Source: Aristolochia californica (lineage: Eukaryota; Streptophyta; Magnoliopsida; Piperales; Aristolochiaceae). From it: DNA of 64,000 nucleotides. How positions within the stretch are numbered: the first letter of the stretch is position 1; each line of letters opens with the position of its first letter. The notes beneath the pieces were generated by a model. The model did no database searches and was not told the DNA's origin. It saw only the letters and a program-made list of their open reading frames with translations. Shown one piece after another: positions 1 through 12,809 of the stretch. The position numbers and the translations under genes are program-made. The stretch is from contig JARWKL010000015.1 in assembly GCA_029961685.1 (NCBI GenBank), positions 10,228,801 to 10,292,800 of the forward strand, read 5' to 3'.

Positions 1-159
1 TGAAGGATAGGTAAAAAGTGGGTTGTTCGGCTCTAGTAAATTATCCAACCTCACGTTAATTTGAGAATTTAATTTCTTCTACTCGTTGAAAACTTTGGAT
101 CATTAGGTCATTTTCATCTTCAACATATTTCTGGCATGCATACCCACCTCATTTAAAAC

Positions 160-2453
160 ATGTTAGGATCAATTAGAAATCACTTTCTTATAAAATTTCA
201 CCAAGCTATTAGGGGTGTTGTACTAGTGGAATTTCCCAAACAAGGATAACAAAACTTTGGAGTTCATATTTAGTGCGTGAAATAATTTTCTTCACTTAAT
301 GTTATTATAGTTTTCAAATTTTTCCCACATACATGAACTCTAAAAGTTTCATTTTATTTACGAGAAATTTGGGACAAGTTTGGATTTGAAAAAAACATTG
401 AAAATCCAAAATGGAAATGCACATATGCTGAGAGAGATAACTCCAAAAAGTTTCTCAGATTTTGAAGGATATGCAAAAAGTGGGATGTTTGGCTCATGTA
501 AATATCATACCACACGTTAACTTGAGAATTTAATTTTTTATACTCCTTAAAATATTTGGATATTTAGGTCATTTGCATCTTCAACATGTTTCTCGCATGC
601 ATACCTACCACATTTAAATCATGTTAGGATCAATTACAAATCTCTTCCTTATAAAATTCCATCAAGCTATTAGGGCTTGTACTAGTGGAATTTCCCAAAC
701 ATGGATAACAAAACATTGGAGTTCATTTTTAGTGCGTGAAAAAATTTTCTACACCTACATTTATTATAGTTTTTAAATTTTTTTAGCATACATGAACTCT
801 AAAATTTCATTTTGTTTACGAAAAAAGTTGGACAACTTGGATTTGAAAAAAAAATTGAACATCCAAAATGGAAATGCACAAATGCTGAGAGAGATAATTC
901 CAAAAACTATCTCTGAGTTTGAAGGATAGGCAAAAAGTGGGTTGTTTGGCTCTAGTAAGTATCCAACCCCACGTTAACTTGAGAATTTAATTTTTTGTAC
1001 TCCTTGAAATTTTTGGATCATTACGTGATTTGCATCTTCAACATGTTTCTGGCATGCATACCCACCACATTTAAAACATGTTTGGATCAATTAGAAATCT
1101 CTTTCTTATGAAATTCCACAAAGCTATTAGCGGTTGTAATAGTGGAATTTCCCCAACATGGATAACAAAACTTTGGAGTTCATTTTTAGTGTATGAAATA
1201 ATTTTCTTCACTTACATCTTTATCATAGTTTTCAAATTTTTGCTGCATACATGAACTCTAAACATTTCATTTTGTTTACGAGAAAAGTGGGACAAGTTTG
1301 GATTTTAAAAAAAAATGATAATCCAAAATGGAAATGCACAAATGCTGAGAGAGATAACTCCAAAATGTATCTCTGATTTTGAAGGATAGGTAAAAAGTGG
1401 GTTGTTCGGATCTGGTAATTATCCAACCTCACGTTAACTTGAGAATTTAATTTCTTCTACTCCTTGAAAACTTCGAATCATTAGGTCATTTTCATCTTCA
1501 ACATGTTTCTGGCATCCGTACCCATCACATTTAAAACATGTTAGGATCAATTAGAAATCTTTTTCTTATAAAATTCCACCAAGCTATTAGGGGTTGTACT
1601 TGTGGAATTTCCCAAACATGGATAACAAAACTGTGGAGTTCATTTTTAGTGCGTGATATAATTTTGTTCACTTACTTTTATTATAGTTTTCAAATTTTTT
1701 CTGCATACATGAACTCTAAAAGTTTCATTTTATTTACGAGAAATGTGGGGCAAGTTTAGATTTGAAAAAAAAATTGAACATCCAAAATTGAAAAGCACAA
1801 ATGCTGAGAGAGATAATTCCAAAAAGTATCTCTGATTTTGAAGGATAGGCAAAAAGTGGGTTTTTTGGCTCTGGTAAATATCCAACCACACATTAACTTG
1901 AGAATTTAATTTTTTCTACTCCTTGAAATATTTGGATCTTTAGGTCATTTGCATCTTCAAAATGTTTCTAGCATGCATACCACCACATTTAAAACATGTT
2001 AGGATCAATTAGAAATCTCTTCCTTATAAAATTCCTTCAAGCTATTAGGGGTTGTACTAGTGGAATTTCCCAAACATGGATAACAAAACTTTGGAGTTCA
2101 TTTTTAGTGCATGAAATAATTTTCTTCACTTACACTTATTATAGTTTTCAAATTTTTGCTGCATACATGAACTGTAAACATTTCATTTTGTTTACGAGAA
2201 AAGTGGGACAAGTTTGGATTTAAAAAAAAATGATAATCCAAAATGGAAATGCACAAATACTGAGAGAGATAATTCCAAAAAGTATCTCTGATTTTGAAGG
2301 ATAGGTAAAAAGAGGGTTGTTCGGCTCTAGTAAATTATCCAACCTCACGTTAATTTGAGAATTTAATTTCTTCTACTCGTTGAAAACTTTGGCTCATTAG
2401 GTCATTTTCATCTTCAACATGTTTCTGGCATGCATACCCACCTCATTTAAAAC
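160..2453. repeat. Five-monomer higher-order repeat, copy 1 (A-B-C-D-E)
   Basis: Five monomers with anchors at 160, 621, 1078, 1538 and 1996. Each type has private marks shared with the same position in the next copies. B (621) has TGGAGTTC preceded by AACAT and a GACAACTTGG box. C (1078) has GTTTGGATC and CCACAAAGC. D (1538) has AAAACTGTGGAG. E (1996) has TTCCTTCAAGC. Offsets to copy 2 are 2,289-2,294 bp for all five types. The first 159 bases of the window are the tail of the preceding unit. Confidence 0.88.
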
Positions 2454-2912
2454 ATGTTAGGATCAATTAGAAATCTCTTTCTTATAAAATTCCACCAAGC
2501 TATTAGGGGTTGTACTAGTGGAATTTCCCAAACATGGATAACAAAACTTTGGAGTTCATTTTTAGTGCGTGAAATAATTTTCTTCACTTACTTTTATTAT
2601 AGTTTTCAAATTTTTCCCGCATACATGAACTCCCAAAGTTTCCTTTTGTTTACGAGAAATTTGGGACAAGTTTGGATTTGAAAAAAACATTGAAGATCCA
2701 AAATGGAAATGCACATATGCTGAGAGAGATAACTCCAAAAAGTATCTCAGATTTTGAAGGATATGCAAAAAGTGGGATGTTTGGCTCATGTAAATATCCA
2801 ACCACACATTAACTTGAGAATTTAGTTTTTTCTACTCCTTAAAATATTTGGATAATTAGGTCATTTGCATCTTCAACATGTTTCTCGCATGCATACCTAC
2901 CACATTTAAAAC
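2454..2912. repeat. Representative full-length satellite monomer (L type)
   Basis: This copy shows the anatomy of the unit. It opens with the anchor. An ACTAGT palindrome lies about 60 bp in (2514-2519). A T-rich patch comes before GCATACATGAACTC, then an A-run (about 2680-2688), and finally a second AACATGTT palindrome just before the next unit, so two AACATGTT palindromes sit roughly 40 bp apart at each unit boundary. The segments AAGTGGGACAAGTTTGG and AAGTGGGTTGTTTGG within one unit (about 110 bp apart) resemble each other and may be a trace of an older internal duplication. The alternating A- and T-runs would be expected to bend DNA. That is inference. Confidence 0.9.
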
Positions 2913-4739
2913 ATGTTAGGATCAATTAGAAATCTCTTCCTTATAAAATTCCATCAAGCTATTAGGGGTTGTACTAGTGAAATTTCCCAAACATGGATAA
3001 CAAAACATTGGAGTTCATTTTTAGTGCGTTAAAAAATTTTCTTCACCTACATTTATTATAGTTTTAAAATTTTTTCAGCATACATGAACTCTAAAATTTC
3101 ATTTTGTTTACGAAAAAAGTGGCACAACTTGGATTTGAAAAAAAAATTGAACATCCAAAATGGAAATGCACAAATGCTGAGAGTGATAATTCCAAAAACT
3201 ATCTCTGAGTTTGAAGGATAGGCAAAAAGTGGGTTGTTTGGCTATGGTAAATATCTAACCCCACGTTAACTTGAGAATTTAATTTTTTGTACTCCTTGAA
3301 ATTTTTGGATCATTACGTGATTTGCATCTTCAACATGTTTCTGGCATGCATACCCACCACATTTAAAACATGTTTGGATCAATTAGAAATCTCTTTCTTA
3401 AGAAATTCCACAAAGCTATTAGGGGTTGTACTAGTGGAATTTCCCCAACATGGATAATAAAACTTTGGAGTTCATTTTTAGTGTATGAAATAATTTTCAT
3501 CACTTACATCTTTATAATAGTTTTCAAATTTTTGCTGCATACATGAACTCTAAACATTTCATTTTGTTTACTAGAAAAGTTGGACAAGTTTGGATTTAAA
3601 AAATAAATGATAATCCAAAATGGAAATGCACAAATGCTGAGAGAGATAACTCCAAAAAGTATCTCTGATTTTGAAGGATAGGTAAAAAGTGGGTTGTTCG
3701 GCTCTGGTAATTATCCAACCTCACGTTAACTTTAGAATTTAATTTCTTCTACTCCTTGAAAACTTCGGATCATTAGGTCATTTTCATCTTCAACATGTTT
3801 CTGGCATCCATACCCATCACATTAAAAACATGTTAGGATCAATTAGAAATCTATTTCTTATAAAATTCCACCAAGCTATTAGGGGTTGTACTTGTGGAAT
3901 TTCCCAAACATGGATAACAAAACTGTGGAGTTAATTTTTAGTGCGTGAAATAATTTTCTTCACTTACTTTTATTATAGTTTTCAAATTTTTTCTGCATAC
4001 ATGAACTCTAAAAGTTTCATTTTATTTACGAGAAATGTGGGGCAAGTTTAGATTTGAAAAAAAAATTGAACATCCAAAATTGAAAAGCACAAATGCTGAG
4101 AGAGATAATTCCAAAAAGTATGTCTAATTTTGAAGGATAGGCAAAATGTGGGTTTTTTGACTCTGGTAAATATCCAACCACACGTTAACTTGAGAATTTA
4201 ATTTTTTCTACTCGAAATATTTGGATCTTTAAGTCATTTGCATCTTCAACATGTTTCTGGCATGCATACCACCACATTTAAAACATGTTAGGGTCAATTA
4301 GAAATCTCTTCCTTATAAAATTCCTTCAAGCTATTAGGGGTTGTAGTAGTGGAATTTCCCAAACATGGATAACAAAACTTTGGAGTTCTTTTTTAGAGCG
4401 TGAAATAATTTTCTTTACTTACATTTATTATAGTTTTCAAATTTTTGCTGCATACATGAACTGTAAACATTTCATTTTGTTTATGAGAAAAGTGGGACAA
4501 GTTTAGAATTAAAAAAATGATAATCGAAATTGGAAATGCACAAATGCTGAGAGAGATAATTCCAAAAAGTATCTCTGATTTTGAAGGATAGGTAAAAAAT
4601 GGGTTGTTCGGCTCTTGTAATTATCCAACCTCACGTTAACTTGAGAATTTAATTTCTTCTAGTCGTTGAAAACTTTGGATAATTAGGTCATTTTCATCTT
4701 CAACATGTATCTGGCATGCATACCCACCTCATTTAAAAT
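2454..4739. repeat. Five-monomer higher-order repeat, copy 2 (A-B-C-D-E)
   Basis: Anchors at 2454, 2913, 3370, 3830 and 4285 repeat the A-B-C-D-E order of copy 1. The type-specific marks are in the same places, for example CCACAAAGC in the third monomer and AACTGTGGAG in the fourth. Offsets to copy 3 are 2,286-2,290 bp. Same-position monomers resemble each other more than they resemble their neighbours, which is the defining property of a higher-order repeat. Confidence 0.88.
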
Positions 4740-7030
4740 ATGTTAGGATCAATTAGAAATCTCTTTCTTATAAAATTCCACCAAGCTATTAGGGGTTGTA
4801 CTAGTGGAATTTCCCAAACATGGATAACAAAACTTTGGAGTTCATTTTTAGTGCGTGAAATAATTTTCTTCACTTACTTTTATTATAGTTTTCAAATTTT
4901 TCACACATACATGAACTCTAAAAGTTTCATTTTGTTTACAAGAAATGTGGGACAAGTTTTGATTTGAAAAAACCATTGAACATCCAAAATGGAAATGCAC
5001 ATATGCTGAGAGAGATAACTCCAAAAAGTATCTCAGATTTTGAAGGATATGCAAAAAGTGGGTTGTTTGGCTCATGTAAATATCCAACCACACGTTGACT
5101 TGAGAATTTAATTTTTTCTACTCCATAAAATATTTGGATAATTAGGTCATTTGCATCTTCAACATGTTTCTCGCATGCATACCTACCACATTTAAAACAT
5201 GTTAGGATCAATTAGAAATCTCTTCCTTATAAAATTCCATCAAGCTATTAGGGGTTGTACTAGTGGAATTTCCCAAACATGCATAACAAAACATTGGAGT
5301 TCATTTTTAGTGCGAGAAAAAATTTTCTTCACCTACATTTATTATAGTTTTTAAATTTTTTCAGTATACATGAACTCTAAAATTTCATTTCGTTTACGAA
5401 AAAAGTGGGACAACTTGGATTTGAAAAAAAAATTGAACATCCAAAATGGAAATGCACAAATGCTGAGAGAGATAATTCAAAAAACTATGTCTGAGTTTGA
5501 AGGATAGGCAAAAAGTGTGTTGTTTGGCTCTGATAAATATCCAACCCCACGTTAACTTGAGAATTTCATTTTTTCTGCTGCATGAAATTTTTGGATCATT
5601 AGGTGATTTGCATCTTCAACATGTTTCTGGCATGCATACCCACCACATTTAAAACATGTTTGGGTCAATTAGGAATCTCTTTCTTTTAAAATTCCACAAA
5701 GCTATTAGGGGTTGTACTTGTGGAATTTCCCCAACATGCATAACAAAACTTTGGATTTCATTTTTAGTGCATGAAATAATTTTCTTCACTTACATTTTTA
5801 TTATAGTTTTCAAATTTTTGCTGCATACATGAACTCTAAACATTTCATTTTGTTTACGAGAAAAGTGGGACAAGTTTGGATTTAAAAAAAAAGTGATAAT
5901 CCAAATTGGAAATGCACAAATGCTGAGAGAGATAACTCCAAAAAGTATCTCTGATTTTGAAGGATAGGTAAAAAGTGGGTTGTTCGGCTCTGGTAATTAT
6001 CCAACCTCACGTTAACTTGAGAATTTAATTTCTTCTACTCGTTGAAAACTTCGGATCATTAGGTCATTTTCATCTTCAACATGTTTCTGGCATCCATACC
6101 CATCACATTTAAAACATGTTAGGATCAATTAGAAATCTTTTTCTTATAAAATTCCACCAAGCTATTAGGGGTTGTACTAGTGGAATTTCCCAAACATGGA
6201 TAACAAAACTGTGGAATTCATTTTTAGTGCATGAAATAATTTTCTTCACTTACTTTTATTATAGTTTTAAAATTTTTACTGCATACATGAACTCTAAAAG
6301 TTTCATTTTGTTTATGAGAAATGTGGCACAAGTTTGGGTTTGAAAAAAAAATTGAACATCCAAAATGGAAATGCACAAATGCTGAGATAGATAATTCTAA
6401 AAAGTATCTCTGATTTTGAAGGATATGCTAAAAGTGGGTTGTTTGGTTCATGTAAATATCCAACCACACGTTAACTTGAGATTTTAATTTTTTCTACTCC
6501 TTGAAATATTTGGATCTTTAGATCATTTGCATCTTCAACATGTTTCTCGCATGCATACTTTCCACATTTAAAACATGTTAGGATCGATTAGAAATCTCTT
6601 CCTTATAAAATTCCTTCAAGCTATTTGGGGTTGTATTAGTGGAATTTCCCAAACATGGATACCAAAACTTTGGAGTTCATTTTTATTGCGTGAAAAAAAT
6701 TTCTTCACTTACATTTATTATAGTTTTAAAATTTTTTCAGCATACATGAACTCAAAATTTTCATTTTGTTTACGAAAAAAGTGGGACAACTTGGATTTGA
6801 AAAAAAATTGAACATCCAAAATGGAAATGCACAAATGCTGAGAGAGATAATTCCAAAAAGTATCTCTGAGTTTGAAGGATAGGCAAAAAGTGGGTTGTTT
6901 GGCTCTGGTAAATATCCAACCACACGTTAACTTAAGAATTTAATCTTTTCCTCTACTTGAAATTTTTTGATCATTAGTTCATTTGCCTCTTCAACATGTT
7001 TCTGGCATGCATGCCCACCACATTTAAAAC
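4740..7030. repeat. Five-monomer higher-order repeat, copy 3, ending in a hybrid monomer
   Basis: Anchors at 4740, 5199, 5656, 6116 and 6575. The first four positions keep the A-B-C-D marks. The fifth starts as E but finishes as B (see the separate hybrid entry), and beyond it the regular five-step pattern stops. This marks the right edge of the regular HOR domain in the window. Confidence 0.82.
6575..7030. repeat. Hybrid satellite monomer (E-type front, B-type back)
   Basis: The front of this unit has the E-type marks (CTCTTCCTTATAAAATTCC, then TTCAAGC). From about 6685 on it has the B-type marks instead: a run of extra A after GTGCGTG, TTTTTTCAGCATACATG, and ACGAAAAAAGTGGGACAAC followed by TTGG. 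In the two earlier E monomers (1996 and 4285) the back half is of the other kind, with GCTGCATACATGAACTG. The change of type within one unit, between about 6640 and 6690, is best explained by unequal crossover or conversion between an E and a B monomer. Confidence 0.75.
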
Positions 7031-7488
7031 ATTTCAGGATCAATTAGAATATTCTTTCAAATAAAATTCCACCAAGATATTAGGGGTCGTACTAGTGGAA
7101 TTTCCCAAACATGGATAACAAAACATTGGAGTTCATTTTTTGTGCGTGAAATAATTTTCTTCACTTACATTTATTATAGTTTTTAAATTTTTTCAGCATA
7201 CATGAACTCTAAAATTTTTATTTTGTTTACGAGAATGTGGGACAAGTTTGGATTTGATAAAAAAATTGAACATCCAAAATGGAAATGCACAAACACTGAG
7301 TGAGATAATTCCAAAAAGTATCTATGATTTTGAAGGATAGGCAAAAAGTGGGTTGTTTGGCTCTAATAAATATCCAACCACTCGTTAACTTCAGAATTTA
7401 AGTTTTTCTACTCCTTGAAATTTTTGGATCATTAGGTCATTTGCATCTTCAACATGTTTTTGGCATGCATATCCACCACATTTAAAAC
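7031..7488. repeat. Variant monomer X, copy 1
   Basis: A full-length unit with an unusual anchor (ATTTCAGGATCAATTAG), ATTCTTTCAAATAAAATTCC, GGGGTCGTACTAG and AAACACTGAGTGAG. The same combination recurs at 12351, an offset of 5,320 bp, and its back half also recurs near 13450. Variants shared over such distances show that blocks of several monomers were copied together. Confidence 0.75.
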
Positions 7489-7939
7489 ATGTTAGGATCA
7501 ATTAGAAATATTTTTCTAATAAAATTCCACCAAGCTATTAGGGGATGTACTAGTGGAATTACCTAAACTAGGATAAAAAAACTTTGGAATTTTTAGTGCG
7601 TGAAATAATTTTCTTCACTTACATTTATTATAGTTTTCAAAATTTTCTGCATACATGAACTCTAAAATTTTCATTTTGTTTACGAGAAACGTGGGACAAG
7701 TTTGCATTCGAAAAAAAATTCAACATCCATAAAGGAAATGCACAAATGCTGAGAGCGATAATTCGAAAAAGTATCTCTGATTTGGAAGGATAGGCAAAAG
7801 TGGGTTGTTTGCTCTGGTAAATATTCAACCACATGTTAACTTGAGAATTTAATTTTTTCTATTCCTTGAAATTTTAGGATCATTAGGTCATTTCCATCTT
7901 CAACATGGTTCTAGCATGCATACCCACCACATTTAAAAC
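7489..7939. repeat. Variant monomer Y, copy 1
   Basis: A unit of about 451 bp with GGGGATGTACTAG, ATTACCTAAAC, a short deletion giving TTTGGAATTTTTAGTG, and TTGCATTCGAAAAAAAATTC. Its partner is at 13729, an offset of 6,240 bp. X and Y are adjacent here. In the later copies X (12351) and Y (13729) are separated by two units. Confidence 0.75.
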
Positions 7940-10900
7940 ATGTAAGGATCAATTAGAAATCTCTTTCTAATAAAGTTCCACCAAGATATTAGGGGTTGTA
8001 CTAGTGGAATTTCCCAAACATTTATAACAAAACTTTGGAGTTCATTTTTAGTGCGAGAAATAATTTTCTTCACTTACATTTATTTTAGTTTTCAAATTTT
8101 TTCTGCATACATGAACTCTAAAATTTTCATTTTGTTTATGAGAAAAGTGGGACAAGTTTGGATTTGAAAAAAAAATTGAACATCAAAAAAGGAAATGCAC
8201 AAATGCTGAGAAAGATAATTCCAAAAAGTATCTCTGATTTTGAAGGATAGGAAAAAAGTGGGCTATTTGGCTCGGGTAAATATCCAACCACACGTTAACT
8301 TGAGAATTTAATTTTTGCTACTCCTTGAAATTTTTGGATCAACAGGTCATTTGCATCTTCAACATGTTTCAAGCATGCATACCCACCACATTTAAAACCT
8401 GTAAGGATCAATTAGAAATCTCTTTGTTATAAAATTCCACCAAGCTATTAGAGGTTGTACTAGTGGAATTTCCCAAACATGGATAACAAAATTTTGGAGT
8501 TCATTTTTAATGGGTGAAATAATTTTCTTCACTTACATTTATTATAGTTTTCAATTTTTTTCTTCATTCATGAACTCTAAAATTTTCATTTTGTTTACGA
8601 GAAAAGTGGGACAAGTTTGGATTTGAAAAAAATATTGAACACCCAAAATGGAAATGCACAAATGCTGAGAGAGATAATTCCAAAAAGTATCTGTAATTTT
8701 GACGGATGGCCAAAAAGTGGGTTGTTTGGCTCTGGTAAATATCACACCACACGTTAACTTGAGAATTTAATTTTTTCTACTCCTTGAAATTTGTGGATCA
8801 TTAAGTCATTTCCATCTTAAACATATTTCTGGCATGCATACCCACCACATTTAAAACATGTAAGGATAGAATAGAAATCTATTTCTTACAAAATTCCACC
8901 AAGCCATTAGGGGTTGTACTAGTGGAATTTTCCAAAACACAGATAACAAAACTTTGGAGTTCATTCTTACTGCGTGAAATAATTTCCTTCACTTAAATTT
9001 GCTATAGTTTTCAAATTTTTTATGCATACATGAACTCTAAAATTTTCATTTTGTTTACGAGAAAAGTGGGACATGTTTGGATTTCAAAAAAAAATTGAAC
9101 ATCCTAAATGGAAATGCACAAATGCTGAGAGAGATCATTCCAAAAAGTATCTCTAATTTTTAAGGATAGGCAAAACGTTGGTTGTGTGGCTCTGCTAAAT
9201 ATCCAACCACACGTTAACTTGAGAATTAAATTTTTTCTACCCCTTGAAATTTTTGGATCATTAGATCATTTGCATCTTCAACATATTTCTGGAATGCATA
9301 CCCACCACATTTAAAACATGTTACGATCAATTAGAAATCTCTTTCTTATGAAATTCCACCAAGCTATTAGGGCTTGTTCTTGTGGAATTTTCCAAACATG
9401 GATAACAAAACTTTGGAGTTCCATTTTAGTGCGTGAAATAATTTTCTTCACTTACTTTTATTATAGTTTTCAAATTTTTTCTTCACACATGAACTCTAAA
9501 ATTTTCATTTTGTTTACGAGAAATGTGGGACAAGTTTGGATTTGAAAAAAAATTTGAACATCCAAAATTGAAATGCACAAATGCTTAGAGAGATAATTCC
9601 AAAAAGTATCTCTGATTTTGAAAGATAGGCAAAAAGTGGGTTTTTTGGCTTGGTAAATATCCAACCACATGTTAACAGAATTTAATTTTTTCTACTCCTA
9701 GAATTTTTGGATCATTAGGTCATTTGCATCTTCAACATGTTTCTGGCATGCATACCCTCCATATTTGAAACATGTTAGGATCAATTAGAAATATCTTTCT
9801 TATAAAATTCCACCAAGCGATTAGGGGTTGTACTGGTGGAATTTCCCAAACATGGATAAGAAAACTTTGGAGGTCATTTTCAGTGCTTGAAATAATTTTC
9901 TCCACTTACATTTATTATAGTTTTAAAATTTGTACTGCATACATGAACTCTAAACTTTTCATTTTGTTTACGAGAAAAGTGGGACAAGTTCGGATTTAAA
10001 AAGAAATTGATAATCCAAAATGGAAATGCACAAATGCTGTGAGAGATAATTCGAAAAAGTGTCTCTGATTTTGAAGGATAGGCAAAAAGTGGGTTGTTCG
10101 GCTCTGGTAAATATCCAACCTCACGTTATCTTGAGAATTTAATTTCTTCTACTCGAAATTTTTGGCTCATTAGGTCATTTTCATCTTCAACATGTTTGTG
10201 GCATGCATACCCACCACATTTAAAATATGTTCGGATCAATTAGAAATCTCTTTCTTATAAAATTCTACCAAGATATTAGGGGTAATTCTAGTGGAATTTT
10301 CAAACATGGATAACAAAACTTTGGAGTTCCATTTTAGTGTGTGAAATAATTTTCTTCACTTACTTTTATGATAGTTTTCAAATTTTTCTTCATACATCAA
10401 CTCTAAAATTTTCATTTTATTTACGAGAAATGTGTGGCAAGTTTGGATTTGAAAAAAAAATTGAACATCCAAATTGAAAAGCACAACTGCTGAGAGAGAT
10501 AATTACAAAAAGTATCTCTGATTTTGAAGGAAAGGCAAAAAGTGGGTTTTTTGGCTCTGGTAAATATCCAACCACACGTTAACTTGAGAATTTAATTTTT
10601 TCTACTCCATGAAATTTTTGGATCATTAGGTCATTTGCAACTTCAACATGTTTTTGGCATGCATACCCACCACATTTAAAACAGGTTTGGATCAATTAGA
10701 AATCTCTTTCTTATAAAATTCCACAAAGCTATTAGCGGTTGTACTAGTGGCATTTCCACAACATGGATAACAAAACTTTGGAGTTTATTTTTAGTGCGTG
10801 AAATAATTTTCTTCACTTACATTTATTATAGTTTTCAAATTTTTGCTGCATACATGAACTGTAAACATTTTACTTTGTTTACGAGAAAAGTGGGACAAGT

Positions 10901-11597
10901 TTGGATTTAAAAAAAATGCTAATCCAAAATGGAAATGCACAAATGCTAAGAGAGATAATTCCAAAAAGTATCTCTGATTTTGAGGGATAGGTAAAAAGTG
11001 GGTTGTTCGGCTCTGGTAATTATCCAACCTCACGTTAACTTGAGAATTTAATTTCTTCTACTCGTTGAAAACTTTGTATCATTAGGTCATTTTCATCTTC
11101 AACATGTTTCTGGCATGCATACCCACCTCATTTAAAACATGTTAGAATCAATTAGAAATCTCTTTCTTTTAAAATTCCACCAAGCTATTAGGGGTTGTGC
11201 TAGTGGAATTTCCCAAACATGGATAACAAAACTTTGGAGTTCATTTTTAGTGCGTGAAATAATTTTCTTTACTTACTTTTATTATAGTTTTCAAATTTTT
11301 TCCGCATACATGAACTCTAAAAGTTTCATTTTGTTTACGAGAAATGTGGGACAAGTTTGGATTTGAAAAAAACATTGAACATCCAAAATGGAAATGCACA
11401 AATGTTGAGAGAGATCATTCCAAAAACTATCTCTGATTTTTAAGGATAGGCAAAAAGTGGGTTGTGTGGCTCTTCTAAATATCGAACCACACGTTAACTT
11501 AAGAATTTAATTTTTTCTACCCCTTGAAATTTTTGGATCATTAGATCATGTGCATCTTCAACATGTTTCTGGAATGCATACCCACCACATTTAAAAC

Positions 11598-11923
11598 TTG
11601 TTAAGATCAATTAGAAATCTCTTTCTTATGAAATTCCAACTCTAAAATTTTCATTTTGTTTACGAGAAAAGTGGGACAAGTTAGGATTTGAAAAAAATAT
11701 TGAAAATCCATAATGGAAATGCACAAATGCCGAGGGAGATAATTCCAAAAAGTATCTCTGATTTTGAAGGATAGACAAAAAGTGGGTTGTTTGGCTCTGG
11801 TAAATATCCAACCACACGTTAACTTGAGAATTTAATTTTTTCTACTCCTTCGAATTTTCTGATCATTAGGTCAATTTGCATCTTCAACATGTTTCTAACA
11901 TGCATACCCACCACATTTAAAAC
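11598..11923. repeat. Truncated satellite monomer (about 326 bp)
   Basis: The unit jumps from AAATTCCA to ACTCTAAAATTTTC at about 11640. It lacks the stretch that normally holds the ACTAGT box, CATGGATAACAAAAC and the T-run, a loss of about 130 bp. This breakpoint differs from the common short-monomer junction and appears once in the window. Confidence 0.8.
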
Positions 11924-12159
11924 ATGTTTGGATCAAGTAGAAATCTCTTTCTTAAAAAATTCCACCAAGCTATTAGGGGCTGTACTAGTGGAATTTCCAA
12001 AACATGGATAACAAAACTTTGGAGTTCATTTTTTGTGCATGAAATAATTTTCTTCGCTTACATTTACTATAGTTTTCAATTTTTTTTGCATACCTGAGCT
12101 CTAAAATTTTCATTTTGATTACGAGAAATGTGGGACAAGTTTGGATTTGAAAAATAAAT

Positions 12160-12215
12160 TGAACATCCAAAATGGAAATGCACAAATGATTTTGAAGGAT
12201 AGGCAAAAAGTGGGT
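12160..12215. repeat. Small internal deletion in a monomer
   Basis: GCACAAATG joins directly to ATTTTGAAGGATAGG, so about 35 bp (the GAGAGATAATTCCAAAAAG box) is missing. A related, smaller loss is seen near 15690, where TTCCAAAATG joins ATTTTGAAGG. They probably arose separately, because the breakpoints differ. Confidence 0.65.
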
Positions 12216-12350
12216 TGTTTGGCTCTAGTAAATATCCAACCACACGTTAACTTGAGAATTTAATCTTTTCCTCTACTTGAAATTTTTTGTTCATTAGGTC
12301 ATTTGCCTCTTCAACATGTTTCTGGCATGCATGCCCACCACATTTAAAAC

Positions 12351-12809
12351 ATTTCAAGATCAATTAGTATATTCTTTCAAATAAAATTCCACCAAGATAT
12401 TAGGGGTCGTACTAGTAGAATTTCCCAAACATGGATAAAAAAACATTGGAGTTCATTTTAGTGCGTGAAATAATTTTCTTCACTTACATTTATTATAGTT
12501 TTTAAATTTTTTCAGCATACATGAACTCTAAAATTTTTATTTTGTTTACGAGAAACGTGGGACAAGTTTGGATTCGAAAAAAAAATTGAACATCCAAAAT
12601 GGAAATGCACAAACACTGAGTGAGATAATTCCAAAAAGTATCTCTGAGTTTGAAGGATAGACAAAAAGTGGGTTGTTTGGCTCTAATAAATATCCAACCA
12701 CTCGTTAACTTGAGAATTTAATTTTTTCTACTCCTTGAAATTTTTGGATCATTATGGTCATTTGCATCTTCAACATGTTTCTTGCATGCATACCCACCAA
12801 ATTTAAAAC
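12351..12809. repeat. Variant monomer X, copy 2
   Basis: This unit carries the X marks (ATTTCAAGATCAATTAG anchor, ATTCTTTCAAATAAAATTCC, GGGGTCGTACTAG, AAACACTGAGTGAG). It lies 5,320 bp downstream of copy 1, and the preceding 100 bases, including ATGCCCACCACATTT, also match those before copy 1. The duplicated segment therefore starts upstream of the anchor. Confidence 0.75.

Noticed and set aside
1538..2223. Repeated + strand open frames of about 75 codons starting MLGSIRNLFLIKF in many monomers
   Set aside because: They start at the anchor ATG and follow the repeat exactly. Many copies are broken by stops or by A/T-run length changes that are not multiples of three, so there is no sign of selection for a protein.
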